Shown here piece after piece: positions 54,301 through 63,074 of a DNA stretch of 64,000 nt. Source of the stretch: Anisakis pegreffii (taxonomy: Eukaryota; Nematoda; Chromadorea; Rhabditida; Anisakidae); assembly GCA_035041965.1 (NCBI GenBank), contig JAPYMA010001267.1, forward strand, positions 124,001 to 188,000, in the 5' to 3' direction. The notes under the pieces are model-generated. The model was not told the DNA's origin and did no database searches. It saw only the letters and a program-made list of their open reading frames with translations. A program made the position numbers and the translations under genes. Within the stretch, counting starts at the first letter, position 1, and each line of letters begins with the position of its first letter.

Positions 54301-57300
54301 CTTGTTCACTGATGAATATTTCCAAACTGTGATGTTGATACATCGATGTCTCTGGCTTGGAAAATATATTTTTAAGTCGCAGTCTTGAATCGATTTCTAT
54401 TGCGTGTGTGTTGTAGGCAAGCTGATGGTCTGATCTTGTATAACGGTCCGATGGGTGCCAATACAACATTGGGTCAAATCGACTATCAAGACTATGTGAT
54501 AGTTCGTTTGGTGTCGGGACGTGTTGAGGCCGAGTTGATGTTCAACGGAGTTGCAGCGAATCCGATACAAGTGGCTGGATCGGACATGTTGAACGATGGA
54601 AAATGGCATACCATTTCACTTACACAATCTGGAAAGGTAACGGCGAATCAATATTAAGAAATGGTTCTTTCTGAGTTAATAATGCAAATGATCTGTTCAG
54701 TGACATGACATTCGATGGAATATTCTCAGTATCGGTCGTCAAATTTAGAAGACTGCATTCGGATTCTCTTTCCTTTCTCTAATCGTTTCAATGATTGTAA
54801 TTGTGACAGTAACAATTTTCAGACGATTGAGTTAGTGGTTGATAATTGTTATACGATTGGTGCGTTGAGTGTGATGCAAGACGGAAGTGGCTTCTTGGAT
54901 GATTCTTCGTGTCGACGAGTGGTGACTTCTATCGATGACGACGAACGACTGAATATCAACACACCACTTCAGGTGCGTTATCGAATCATTATGGTCATCG
55001 CATTACTTTTGGAATTATTATTATCTTCGTATAGTTATCACGTGATAACAATGAAAGTATAGAGCCTTACAGCTTCTCAGAAGAACTGTTCACAATGATT
55101 TTGATGATCTTAGTCATCAAATTGTCATCCGTTATGCATTCTTACGAAAAACCATTGGTGAATCGATCGGATTTCATTCTCACGAGGTAGTAGCAAATGC
55201 GAGTCACCACGAATAGAGCTGACCAGTGAATTTCAGGTGGGTGGCTTAGCACCGTTATCTGGAAACGAACGGTACCCAACGGCAGCGACGTCTCGTGTAC
55301 AAAGTTTCAAGGGTTGTATGCGTAATTTGTTCATAAACGGTGAGCAGTACGATTTGGGAGTGCCGGATTATGTGAATAGTCAACACTCACAAATGGGTTG
55401 TGACTTGAATGAGGCCGTATGCGATGTGAACAGCATACAAGGTGGTTATTGTGAGCATGGCGAGTGTATCGCTGATGCTGTGGTAAGCAAATGATCGAAT
55501 TTTGTTCAGTTTCTGGAGGATTTTCGTGGAATTTTTTTTTTGAAAAGTTGTGTATAATCGAAAATTTTGATCAGTTCGAATCGTCTGTGAGTTCTTTCGC
55601 GTTTTGGAATATTCCGATTTCATTACCAGTCTCGGTTCTCATCAAAAAATAGCAGATAAGAAGGCGAAATGCTCATCTTTTGCGTTATTCGTTTCAGTGG
55701 AATGTACAGCTATCAATGAAGATTTATTCATTTGGAGAGAACTATCGCAAAAAATGATTTGTGAAAAGTTGATTTTGTCTCAATTTCAGTCGCCCGTGCC
55801 GAAATGTGCGTGTGATCCGGGTTGGGGTGGTGATCGATGTGATACGGAAATACCGTGGGTTGAGTTCGGTCCGGGTGCGTTTATTGAATACGACGTCAAG
55901 GTGGGACTAGAGGATAAAACAACCGATGTGGACGTGCTCTTCCTACCGGGTAAAGCAAATGGAGGTACCGGAGAACTGGGCTTCGGAAGCGATGGCGACA
56001 AGGTGGTTAAGAATGCATTTTATGTTTAGATTTTGTTGTCAAATGTCAATTTCTAATGAATTCAGCCATTCTGAATATTTCCGAGAAATCAATTTTGTCA
56101 AGTTGCATTTGAAAGTTCGAAAGTTTCATTTACGATTATTATTGAGAAATCGCACCAATATCCTCTCATTACACAAATGAATATCACAATCCACATTTCC
56201 ATGATCCAAAAATTCTATCTGTGATTTGTAAATGTTCAGAATACTGATTATTAGAGACTGACTCGTGTAGTTAGTATTCCATCTATTACTAATTCAGTTT
56301 GATTGACTCACTCATTCATGGAAATTCAGAGATTGGAAGTATTCCATTGAAAAGCATTTGAGCTTTTCAAAAAACAACAAATTTCTTTTAATGTGCGAGA
56401 AAATATATTTTTTCTTGAATTTAAGTATGTGAGCACATCGATTGAAACGTACAATCCGGCTGCCAAATTTGACCTGAGTCAAACGGGTGCCACTTCAAGC
56501 GCATCGCTGATACAAATGCAAATGAAGAATCTCACTCTGGCCGCGAATACTTCCTATTGGATGCAGTTCTCGAGAAGTCCTGTCAGGTTCGTTCCGTTCT
56601 TCTTTCATGCCTATTCCAATCGCCACTCTTTTTTTAAACGAATCACTTTAAGAATTTCACGTTTTCTTGATTTTTCAGCAACAATCTTCTCCAAATATGG
56701 CTTGTCCTGGTTGAACTGGACTGATTTTCAGGTCATCATTGTCTGTTGATGGTGTCTATCATGAAGCTGTCCCACTCGATCCTGTCAAGACTCCGTATGA
56801 AATCAGTATCTCACAGCTGTTACTTGGAGCCGAAAGTGTCGGTGGCGCCAGAGGATTTCAGGTTGGTACATATGTTGTTGAGCTTGCTAAACATAGCAAG
56901 CGACTCACTCCATCAGTAGCATGGCCAAAGATATATTCCATAGTTACATTTCGTTATATTGCGCCTTTCAAATCGTATTATTATCGTCACAAGTTTGAAC
57001 TGTATCGAACGGTTATACTGACTTAAAATCTACTGTGTCAGCGAACGTCTTTATATCTTGCTGCAGAGATATCGTGAATTTAGCTTTTTACATCGAACTG
57101 GTTCATTGTAATAGTGCGGAAAATCAAAGTAGCGGGCAGGTGTTTCTGTGATAATGCAAAATGTCGTATTATTCATTGTTGTGCTGATCAACTGAGAAAT
57201 TTTAGGTGAGTGTAATGGTGAAACGCATCATTTCAGGGATGTGTGGGTACGTTCCGTTGGCAACACATTAATTTGCCTCTGTCGAACGGTGGCAGCTCAT

Positions 57301-59367
57301 CGGGCAAGGGTGCAAGTGGTCGAAACGCGGCAGCCAAGTCGAGTGAGTCGATCATCAGGGTGAAACAAGCACGAGGCGTGCAAACGGGCTGTTCACAACG
57401 CAAAACGTGCGCTACAGTCGGTTTTGCGTACTGTAGTGGATCGTACGTTTGCGTGGACTTCTGGAAGGGACCGTTCTGCACATGTCCTCAAGGTGCCCAG
57501 GCGCTACTGGGACCGGATGGTCAGCTGGCCGGATGTGGTGCCACATTGGCGGTCAGCAGTTTGGGCATCTCAAGTCCAGCTGTCATCCTCATACTCGTTT
57601 GCCTTATTCTATTGATATGTGAGTTGTTGTGGTTGTTTTTTAAGGTTTCTTCTATTGAGTCAGAAATTTCTCTGGAATGGAATGAATTCCACGAAAATTT
57701 CGTTTCCGGATTTGGATTTAGCCCTATATATTAGTGCCGAAACGATCTGATATCAATAGAGTTTTAGAGAGCATTTCATTGAGTATTTGAGAGTCGAAGA
57801 GAATTTCTCAAGAAGGAACCTCCAACCGAATGCACCGAATAGGAATAACATATCAATTTCTGAAGGTACTGACTTGTTGATGTTGCTCATTTACAGTATT
57901 GGTGATGCTAATGGTCGTGTACACTCGTCGACAAACGCCACCGTTCGAACCGGTCAGACCTGAGGATCTGAATCGAGATAATTTGCGACCGTACGATGTG
58001 GAAGGAGGCGGTGAGGCAGATAATGACCAATACAATATCAACAATCTGCGCAAACCGGTCATGCCTATCGAAGGCAACGGTATCACTGATTACCCGCCGT
58101 ATCCAGCACACCACCAGAAAATCACACCACCTGTTGGTGAGTAGTAGTCATTTTTCTGAACAATTTTTTCGGTTTCTTTCATTTTCGTCGCTTCATCCGA
58201 ATTCACAATCTGGACAGATTTCTGTGACAGTTGTATTGTTGAAAGCGTTTATACAGTGGTATACAGTAACAACAGCAGCTACTACCGAAAGCATATTTAC
58301 ATTAAATAGTTTGTTGATGTTGAACCAACGCAACGAACGTTCCGAGCCAAAGATTTTTTGATGTCCATTAGATTTTCGATACCGATGAGAATTTTAGAGT
58401 AAGCGATCGTAAATGTGGTAGGAACTCAGTTCCTCATTGCAGTTTTTTGTTGATCAAATTGAAATGAGAAGTGTGAAAATTTCAATCGTTTCATTGGAAA
58501 ACTTCATCGGATTGTTAACTTCAGTTGAATCTTTTCAGATGACAAACTGAAAAACCGAATAAATTCATTAGAAGCAGACCCAGACGCTACGGCTCCATAC
58601 GATGAGCTGCGAATATATGACGACGAAGGCGATAATGTATCTCGGTATGTTTCACTGATTGTTTCGAATCATAGTCAAGTCTGTTTTGATTAAGAAAGGA
58701 TTTTTCATGCGGAAAGAAGTAAACGTTGGGATGACTTAGCCATCATTTTGGTCATCTCAGTTGGAATTGTAAATTGAATGGTGTTGACAATAATTATAGC
58801 AGGCAGTCATTACTATTATCATTTATTATCATCGAAATCTAAATCGCATTTTCAGAGTAACATTAGAATCGCTGGAATCAGCTGATGACAATGGAACTGC
58901 GGGTAATCTCAATGAAGAGGTGAGTGAATGAGTAGTAGTAAATCTGATGTAATTGTGGAATTTTATAGAAGACTGAGTGAAATCATATTTAATTTATAGA
59001 TTTATAAAAGACTAACATTGACTGAAATCATATTGCTTGTGTGGAATTTATAGAAGTATATTTTATTGAAAGAGAATAAATATTTATTGAAAGAATGTTT
59101 ATTGAAGAATAGAAGAATATTTATGGAAGTCGAAAGTCGAAAAAGAATATTTATTGAAAGAATGAAAGAGAATTTTGTGTATCTACAAAATTTATCGTGT
59201 ATTTATTCGACTTTTGTTGCAATTGGAAAACTGACTTCTTGCGATTCTTAAAACGTTTTCTAAATTTTAAAATTTCATTCATCGATGAATTTTCTTGATT
59301 TCAGATTGGAAAATGGGGACCGCGTTTCAACAACTTGGCTGATATTTATGGCCAACGAGAGCAGTGA
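38923..59367 (+). CDS. hmr-1: HMR-1 classical cadherin, isoform A model (21 exons)
   Basis: This gene encodes the classical cadherin that holds epithelial cells together at adherens junctions: its ectodomain binds cadherins on neighbouring cells and its tail binds p120-type catenin and beta-catenin. Joining the 21 exons listed below gives 1326 residues, compared with roughly 1220 for C. elegans HMR-1A. Order by approximate residue: signal sequence 61-79, cadherin repeats 122-442, non-chordate extracellular region 443-600, EGF 603-636, laminin G 640-845, EGF 850-892, laminin G 893-1060, cysteine-rich EGF-like segment 1093-1142, transmembrane helix 1156-1178, cytoplasmic tail 1179-1326. All introns are GT-AG, total coding length divides by three, and no internal stop occurs. 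Identification rests on the domain order plus the two catenin-binding motifs. The choice of start codon is the least certain part. Confidence 0.93.
39393..47130 (+). other. hmr-1 intron, 7.7 kb
   Basis: This is the largest intron inside the isoform A gene, bounded by GTAAGT and GATTTCAG. I found no cadherin-like or other recognisable exon in it. The longest open frame is on the minus strand (44287-44664) and looks random. A long intron directly after an alternative first exon is a likely place for enhancers, but none can be named from sequence. Confidence 0.75.
47131..47264 (+). CDS. hmr-1: hmr-1 shared exon 2: second half of a cadherin repeat
   Basis: This is the first exon common to both isoforms. 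Its acceptor completes the split threonine codon from either 5' exon. It carries [11 protein letters not shown] and the calcium-binding LDRED motif followed by [10 protein letters not shown], the canonical second half of a cadherin repeat (residues 157-201). The donor is CCTG|GTGTGT in phase 1. Confidence 0.93.
47436..47595 (+). CDS. hmr-1: hmr-1 exon 3: EC linker and start of the second repeat
   Basis: The exon encodes the end of one cadherin repeat with the calcium linker DVNDNAP, then the first strands of the next repeat ending in HDPDTA (residues 202-254). The donor GTTCGT is weak, but the phase-2 junction gives the continuous reading DPDTAEYGPPF with the next exon. Confidence 0.92.
47778..47857 (+). 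CDS. hmr-1: hmr-1 exon 4: cadherin repeat core
   Basis: This small 80-base exon encodes residues 255-281 ([14 protein letters not shown], then YLSVVFDP), the middle of the second cadherin repeat. It follows a GTTTCAG acceptor and leaves in phase 1 at GTGAGT. Confidence 0.92.
48054..48211 (+). CDS. hmr-1: hmr-1 exon 5: end of the second cadherin repeat
   Basis: Residues 282-334 include RFDREAE, in the position of the calcium-binding LDRE motif, and [11 protein letters not shown], in place of the usual V-x-A-x-D-x-G strand. The exon begins after GAATTTAG and ends in phase 0 at GTAAGT, just before an N-D-S-P linker in the next exon. Confidence 0.92.
48212..52161 (+). other. hmr-1 intron, 3.9 kb
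   Basis: This is the second large intron of the gene. Its centre, about 48800-50700, is visibly more GC-rich than its ends and contains a short open frame with a membrane-like segment and a good donor (48893-49059, see findings). No recognisable exon of hmr-1 or of another gene could be established. Confidence 0.7.
52162..52347 (+). CDS. hmr-1: hmr-1 exon 6: membrane-proximal EC-like repeat, first part
   Basis: The exon opens with the linker [19 protein letters not shown] and carries [19 protein letters not shown] (residues 335-396). This aspartate-rich D-D-W-D-L-P-D strand pattern is typical of the last cadherin-like repeat of non-chordate classical cadherins. Both ends are phase 0. Confidence 0.93.
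52712..52849 (+). CDS. hmr-1: hmr-1 exon 7: membrane-proximal EC-like repeat, second part
   Basis: Residues 397-442 carry [20 protein letters not shown], which fits the strand leading out of the cadherin repeat, then a hydrophobic strand [14 protein letters not shown]. The acceptor is CTTTTTCAG, the donor GTGAGT, and both junctions are phase 0. Confidence 0.92.
53145..53300 (+). CDS. hmr-1: hmr-1 exon 8: non-chordate extracellular region
   Basis: Residues 443-494 begin the region that follows the cadherin repeats in non-chordate classical cadherins. It has no cysteines and reads as a mixed alpha/beta fold, with [11 protein letters not shown] then [15 protein letters not shown]. The exon is phase 0 at both ends. 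Assignment depends on its neighbours, since it carries no strong motif of its own. Confidence 0.9.
53425..53649 (+). CDS. hmr-1: hmr-1 exon 9: non-chordate extracellular region
   Basis: Residues 495-569 continue the region before the EGF and laminin G domains. The sequence is helical in character, with hydrophobic spacing, and contains three cysteines near its end (DMC, VCDMGC). The preceding intron is only 124 bases. Both ends are phase 0. Confidence 0.92.
53929..54227 (+). CDS. hmr-1: hmr-1 exon 10: EGF domain and start of first laminin G domain
   Basis: Residues 570-669 hold a complete EGF-like domain at about 603-636. Its cysteine spacing is shown by C-x5-C-MNGG-V-C and FFCEC, ending GFRC. 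The exon then enters the laminin G domain with a [10 protein letters not shown] strand. N-D-T and N-M-S are potential N-glycosylation sites. The donor splits an arginine codon (phase 2). Confidence 0.95.
54417..54636 (+). CDS. hmr-1: hmr-1 exon 11: laminin G domain core
   Basis: Residues 669-742 give the classic laminin G strands: [10 protein letters not shown], then [16 protein letters not shown] and DGKWHTISL. The acceptor TGTTGTAG lacks the final C of the nematode consensus, but the phase-2 arginine junction is exact. Confidence 0.95.
54823..54972 (+). CDS. hmr-1: hmr-1 exon 12: laminin G domain
   Basis: Residues 743-792 continue the first laminin G domain (TIELVVDNC, then a cysteine and the acidic segment [14 protein letters not shown]). 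Both ends are phase 0. Confidence 0.93.
55237..55482 (+). CDS. hmr-1: hmr-1 exon 13: end of laminin G 1, start of second EGF
   Basis: Residues 793-874 complete the laminin G fold with VGGLAPL and [18 protein letters not shown], the conserved C-terminal strand motif. They then begin a second EGF-like domain ([16 protein letters not shown]) that continues in the next exon. Confidence 0.95.
55790..56002 (+). CDS. hmr-1: hmr-1 exon 14: end of second EGF, start of laminin G 2
   Basis: Residues 875-945 supply the last EGF cysteines in [15 protein letters not shown], then a second laminin G-type domain starting with [13 protein letters not shown]. The donor is AAG|GTGGTT, weaker than most in the gene, but the phase-0 boundary and the open frame in the next exon agree. 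Confidence 0.92.
56426..56586 (+). CDS. hmr-1: hmr-1 exon 15: laminin G 2
   Basis: Residues 946-999 fit the middle of the second laminin G domain ([20 protein letters not shown]). The acceptor is TTTAAG, with A rather than C before AG, which is unusual for a nematode. N-L-T and N-T-S are potential glycosylation sites. It leaves in phase 2. Confidence 0.88.
56732..56861 (+). CDS. hmr-1: hmr-1 exon 16: laminin G 2
   Basis: Residues 999-1042 carry [16 protein letters not shown] and end GGARGFQ, which passes into the G-C-V-G strand of the next exon, matching the F-x-G-C motif near the end of laminin G domains. The acceptor completes the split arginine codon. Confidence 0.92.
57237..57618 (+). 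CDS. hmr-1: hmr-1 exon 17: juxtamembrane cysteine-rich segment and most of the transmembrane helix
   Basis: This is the longest shared exon (residues 1043-1170). It closes laminin G 2 with [16 protein letters not shown] low-complexity glycine, serine and alanine linker with many basic residues follows, then a cysteine-rich EGF-like module ([19 protein letters not shown]). It ends in the first two thirds of the membrane helix ([15 protein letters not shown]). The helix is split by a phase-1 intron. Confidence 0.95.
57897..58136 (+). CDS. hmr-1: hmr-1 exon 18: end of transmembrane helix and p120-catenin-type juxtamembrane tail
   Basis: Residues 1170-1249 finish the membrane helix (LLVMLMVV) and are followed by the stop-transfer YTRRQ. 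The acidic [12 protein letters not shown] patch then lines up with the EEGGGEEDQDYD core of the vertebrate classical cadherin juxtamembrane domain, which binds p120-catenin and regulates cadherin turnover. The reading D-N-L-R-P-Y-D just before it also fits. Confidence 0.96.
58539..58644 (+). CDS. hmr-1: hmr-1 exon 19: beta-catenin-binding tail, first part
   Basis: Residues 1250-1284 contain [20 protein letters not shown], the counterpart of the vertebrate D-N-D-P-T-A-P-P-Y-D-S-L-x-x-F-D-Y-E segment that lies along the armadillo repeats of beta-catenin. It leaves in phase 2 on a split arginine codon. Confidence 0.96.
58856..58919 (+). CDS. hmr-1: hmr-1 exon 20: serine-rich part of the catenin-binding tail
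   Basis: This 64-base exon encodes residues 1285-1306, including [13 protein letters not shown]. It takes the place of the vertebrate S-L-S-S-L-N-S-S phosphorylation segment, though with fewer serines. It ends in phase 0. Confidence 0.94.
58955..59170 (+). repeat. Degenerate internal repeats in the last hmr-1 intron
   Basis: The last intron contains several imperfect copies of short AT-rich units. GTGGAATTTATAGAAG appears twice (58955 and 59041), ACTGAAATCATATT twice (58973 with a 4-base insertion, and 59021), and ATATTTATTGAAAGAATG twice (near 59080 and 59147). They look like local slippage duplications. The intron ends remain normal, so splicing should not be affected. Confidence 0.75.
59305..59367 (+). 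CDS. hmr-1: hmr-1 exon 21: C-terminus with conserved beta-catenin anchor
   Basis: The last 20 residues read [20 protein letters not shown], then a TGA. W-G-x-R-F-x-x-L-A-D-x-Y-G is the nearly invariant end of classical cadherins and is the strongest single piece of evidence for the gene's identity. Confidence 0.97.
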   Translation: MGKWGPRFNNLADIYGQREQ

Positions 59368-59452
59368 TCGCAGAGAAAGAGGCGAAACAAAGCATTTAAC
59401 TCATCATTTCATATTGACGCATTTGATATGATTGATAACTAACGATAGTGAT

Positions 59453-59458
59453 AATAAA
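59453..59458 (+). promoter_or_regulatory. Polyadenylation signal of hmr-1
   Basis: A canonical AATAAA lies 86 bases after the stop codon, giving a short 3' untranslated region ending near 59475. It is the first such hexamer downstream of the stop. Confidence 0.7.
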
Positions 59459-59475
59459 TATTAATTACTAACTAT

Positions 59476-62400
59476 TGATACTCAAATCATTTTATAATTG
59501 TGTGACGAGAAGAATTTATTTCTAACAAACATTTATATTTATTTGTGTCGGATTCCTTTTGTACATATAATTGTTTTTATTGTTCATACGAATTCAGCAA
59601 AGCATTTCTCGGTTTGAAATTCATCATTAAAGGGGGGATATATTCCGAGTCGGATCTCAGCGATTGAATTTATGGTATTCCTAATATAAGAATGTGAGAT
59701 CGGTGTTAAGAAGTTGACTGTTTTTCAATTGTTGTGGGCTTGAAACTGTCGAAATTTCCGAGGAAAAAAAACTTCGTGAGAACTTTTGAAGGTTTTCAGA
59801 CATTTTTTTGCTGAATTGCGTACAGAATTGGTAATTTGGATTTTGGTAACAGTTAATGCCATTGCTGTTATTATCGTTGTTATCATTGCCATTCTAATGG
59901 TATTATTAATGTTTCTTCGTTATTATTGTACAGATTTTTGTGTGATTTTCATCGTTGGTTTCGCAGTGCAGTGCTCTTACATTGTAACCACATTGTAACC
60001 ATCTGCAATTAATTGTTAATGCTGCTTCGAGTCTGTGCTCACTTCTGAGTGAATATCAGTCGAAATGCTTTCGCGTTGATCGATCCTTTCTCCCAATCCA
60101 AGAGCATTGCGCCAAGATCCGATCAGCTCTCAGATCGGCCGGCACTTTAGTATTGCCGAGTTTTGTGCTAATGGGAATTCTCAACTAACTCCGGTTTTCA
60201 TTCATTCACACAGCAGATGACGCATATAACCGGAATAGTCATACCTCTGTGCAAGATTATGTTGTCTTAATGTTTTGAAGGATTTGTAATATGTCCACAT
60301 TTTTCAGTATGCTGTTGTTACACGTCATTATTAAAATTGTTATTTTTATTGTTGTCATCAGTGCTGTTATTTTTACTGTCACTAGTATTATTACTCTTGT
60401 TGAGAGTATCATTCTCCTTGTTATTGATATTAATGTTATATCATATGAATTGCCCATATTCCACCACTGTCTGTCATTTTTGTGACTTTATAGGCATTGA
60501 AACGTTTTTTTGTTTTGTTGTCGTTTCACTTTCATTTCTGCTGAGTGTTATTGTTTTGTTGATCATTTTACAATGATGCCGCTGCTCTTATTGCGTTCAG
60601 TTCATTGCCGCGTTTCGTTGCAGAATAACTTTATTGATATGAGTTTTGAGAATTATTGTTAATGGTGACTTCACAGTTTTTGGTTGATCCGCGTGACGAG
60701 AGCTGTCTGTCTCGTTTCAGTGTTTATCCATTCACTTAAAATTCAATTTCCTCATCATTACTCTCCTACATCTGCATATTTTTGTTTGTTTATTTGTATC
60801 ACTCCTCTGCAATCGAACACAACAAGCATTATTTCAATCGCGAACGTTTTTCATTGATTATTTTGAGTGAATTTTATTCTTTGCCGAAATAAAGTTTTAT
60901 CTAAAGCCGTTAACATTTACGTTGTATCGTTGTTTACAAAAAAATGTTTTTGTTAGGATGACCATAGTAGCACAGTTATCAGCGGTTGGTAGTAGCGTGC
61001 TATGAAAACGCTAGTGAAATTGTGGTATTGCCCATCTTTGACAGTGGGTATTTTGAGGTTTTCGTGGCTGATTTCATGATTGAACGGATTCTATCGAGAG
61101 AACTTGAGCAATTTTAGTCTGATATTCCAGTGGTAAAAATATTTTTAGATTTTGAAATTTCTGTATGAGAAGATGGATGCTGGATGTTCCATGCGATTTG
61201 AGTGAGCTCGGTTAGCAGGAGAGGTTGTTATGGAATAGAGTTCAACTGAAAACACGGTTCGGCTAACTGTTTGCAAAGGCACTGATTTCTTGTATTGAGA
61301 AAATTTGATTCTTACTATTAGCATATTGCGAGGAGAATTTGAGCATCGAATGGTACGAAAGCAGTATTTGCGATACGAATTAAGATCCGAGACGTAAATT
61401 CAGTGTTTGTTATGCTTCCGTCAGGTTTTCTGATAATTTTTCATGTTTCATAATCGTTTATCTCTTACTAGATTCTTTCTTTGACATAAGCTTCTTGTCA
61501 TTTTCTTCAAGTTGATGCTAAACGTAAATTCTATGCGCATTTTTACTGCCTCTAAATCCGTCTATCTTTTCCTCTCCTATTTTCTCAATATCTTTCATTC
61601 ATTTTATTTGCTGGTTTTTCTCGTATATGTTACACCAGCACGCCACCTCTTTATCGTCAGTCCGTTATTTGTTCCTTCTGTGAATACTTCATGTCTTATT
61701 GAATTTCAACATCAAATCCTCATCATCCTGCCGTCACATTACTGTTTTCCATTTTTTTTTTGCGTTTTTTCTGCCGCATCTTTTTTCGTTCAGCTCATTC
61801 GACTGTTATCGTTTGTTGTTTTTCTCCTTGTTTTTCCGGTTGGAAAAGTAAGTGCCCATCATCGCTGAGTTTATACTGAAAAAATTTCCCAAATTTATTT
61901 TCTGTCGCAAAATTTTGTGCGATTCCAGAAATTGAAACTATGATCCGTCAACTGGTGAATGACTGAATAAATTAAATTGACTTATATTTTGGTATGTTTT
62001 GGTCGCTTTCTCACCAATGCTTTTTCCACGTAGCAGATTGTTCAGACAGACATCTGATGTTTCGGTGTACATTCTGAAGTTTAACAAATTGTAAGCGATG
62101 TATTCATCAAATTGTTGCGTTGATACTTTTGCGTTTGAATGTCGTGGATTTATATTATTATTGTTGCGTGTAAAGTTGAAATTGCTTGGAATAAATCATT
62201 ATTATGATATGAAACGAGTGGGATACGATGAATACAGTGATAGATTTGAGTGGAGAATGAATTTTGTAGAGGCGTAATGGAATTTTGTAGAGGCGTAAGT
62301 TTCGTCAATGTACGAATGTCAACTATTGTTGAGTCTTATAACAAGGGTATTTGATGTCGTAACAAGACTACAGCAGTATGTTTGGTAGTTTCTAGAGAAT

Positions 62401-62623
62401 TATCTGGAAAGGTGAAAACTTGAGGAGTTTATAGTTTTGGTTTTGACCGATCTCAAGTGGTGAATTTCGAGCATGGTTAAGCATGTGAGATAAAAGTGTT
62501 TGGCTTTGACAACGTACGTTGGGCAGTTTCATTCAACAGTACAGATGTATGTGACAGTTATGATAGCAACATTATGAATTCATTTATTTATTTATTCATT
62601 CGGAATTTGGCGTTGGCTTTCAG
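59476..62623. other. Gene-free spacer after hmr-1
   Basis: No gene is supported. The longest open frame (61512-61868, + strand) is a pyrimidine-rich tract that translates to a featureless hydrophobic string. There is a short GC-rich inverted repeat at 60119-60138 (CCGATC and GATCGG arms). Confidence 0.6.
62260..62298. repeat. 18-bp direct repeat
   Basis: AATTTTGTAGAGGCGTAA occurs twice, separated by TGG (period 21). It is probably a recent local duplication. Confidence 0.85.
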
Positions 62624-63074
62624 TAGATGAGGATGAGGATTTTCAAGTGGCGTCAATTTTACAGCCACATACACAGGACGTGAAATTTGTTGTATGGCAT
62701 CCGAACGAAGAGGTCGTTTATTGAGAACGATATTGTTTCAATGCTCGTCTTCTTCTTCATTCATTTTCATCTGAGGTCGTGCGCAGATAATATTACTGAT
62801 TTAAATGTCTCGAAGTTTTATCAATTGACGATAGATTCAGTTTGATCGTTGATTCAGTTATTGGTGTCGTGTAGTTACGACTGCTCAATGAAATTCTTCA
62901 AATACGATGGCGATGATTGGATCACACAACAGAAGATCGATTCGGAGTGTATGGTCAGCGGACTTTCCGGCCGATGGTGAATCGCTGGTAACCGTAGGCG
63001 GTGACTCTGTGGTAAAGATTCTCGTCAAAAGCGAGCAAGAGAACGAAAACTGGATGATAATATTTGTGCTATGA
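62624..63074 (+). pseudogene. Broken CIAO1-like WD40 fragment (cytosolic iron-sulfur assembly)
   Basis: CIAO1 is the WD40-propeller subunit of the cytosolic iron-sulfur targeting complex. The first block, 62624-62712, reads DEDEDFQVASILQPHTQDVK, then FVVWHPNEE, matching the family's S-V-L-x-x-H-T-Q-D-V-K-x-V-x-W-H-P segment. A GT-AG intron of 145 bases follows. The second block, from 62858, reads LLVSCSYDCSMKFFKYDGDD, then a frame change near 62945, then SVWSADFPADGESLVTVGGD and VVKI. These correspond to about one and a half consecutive blades of a seven-blade propeller. I find no exons for the other blades, and the reading frame is lost within the second block and then stops at 63072. It is therefore most likely a partial duplicate in decay. 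A sequencing indel in a real gene is the alternative, but the missing blades argue against it. Confidence 0.8.

Noticed and set aside
61512..61868. 118-codon + strand open frame with hydrophobic sequence
   Set aside because: It comes from a pyrimidine-rich tract that yields phenylalanine, leucine and serine runs in any frame. There is no recognisable membrane-protein family.
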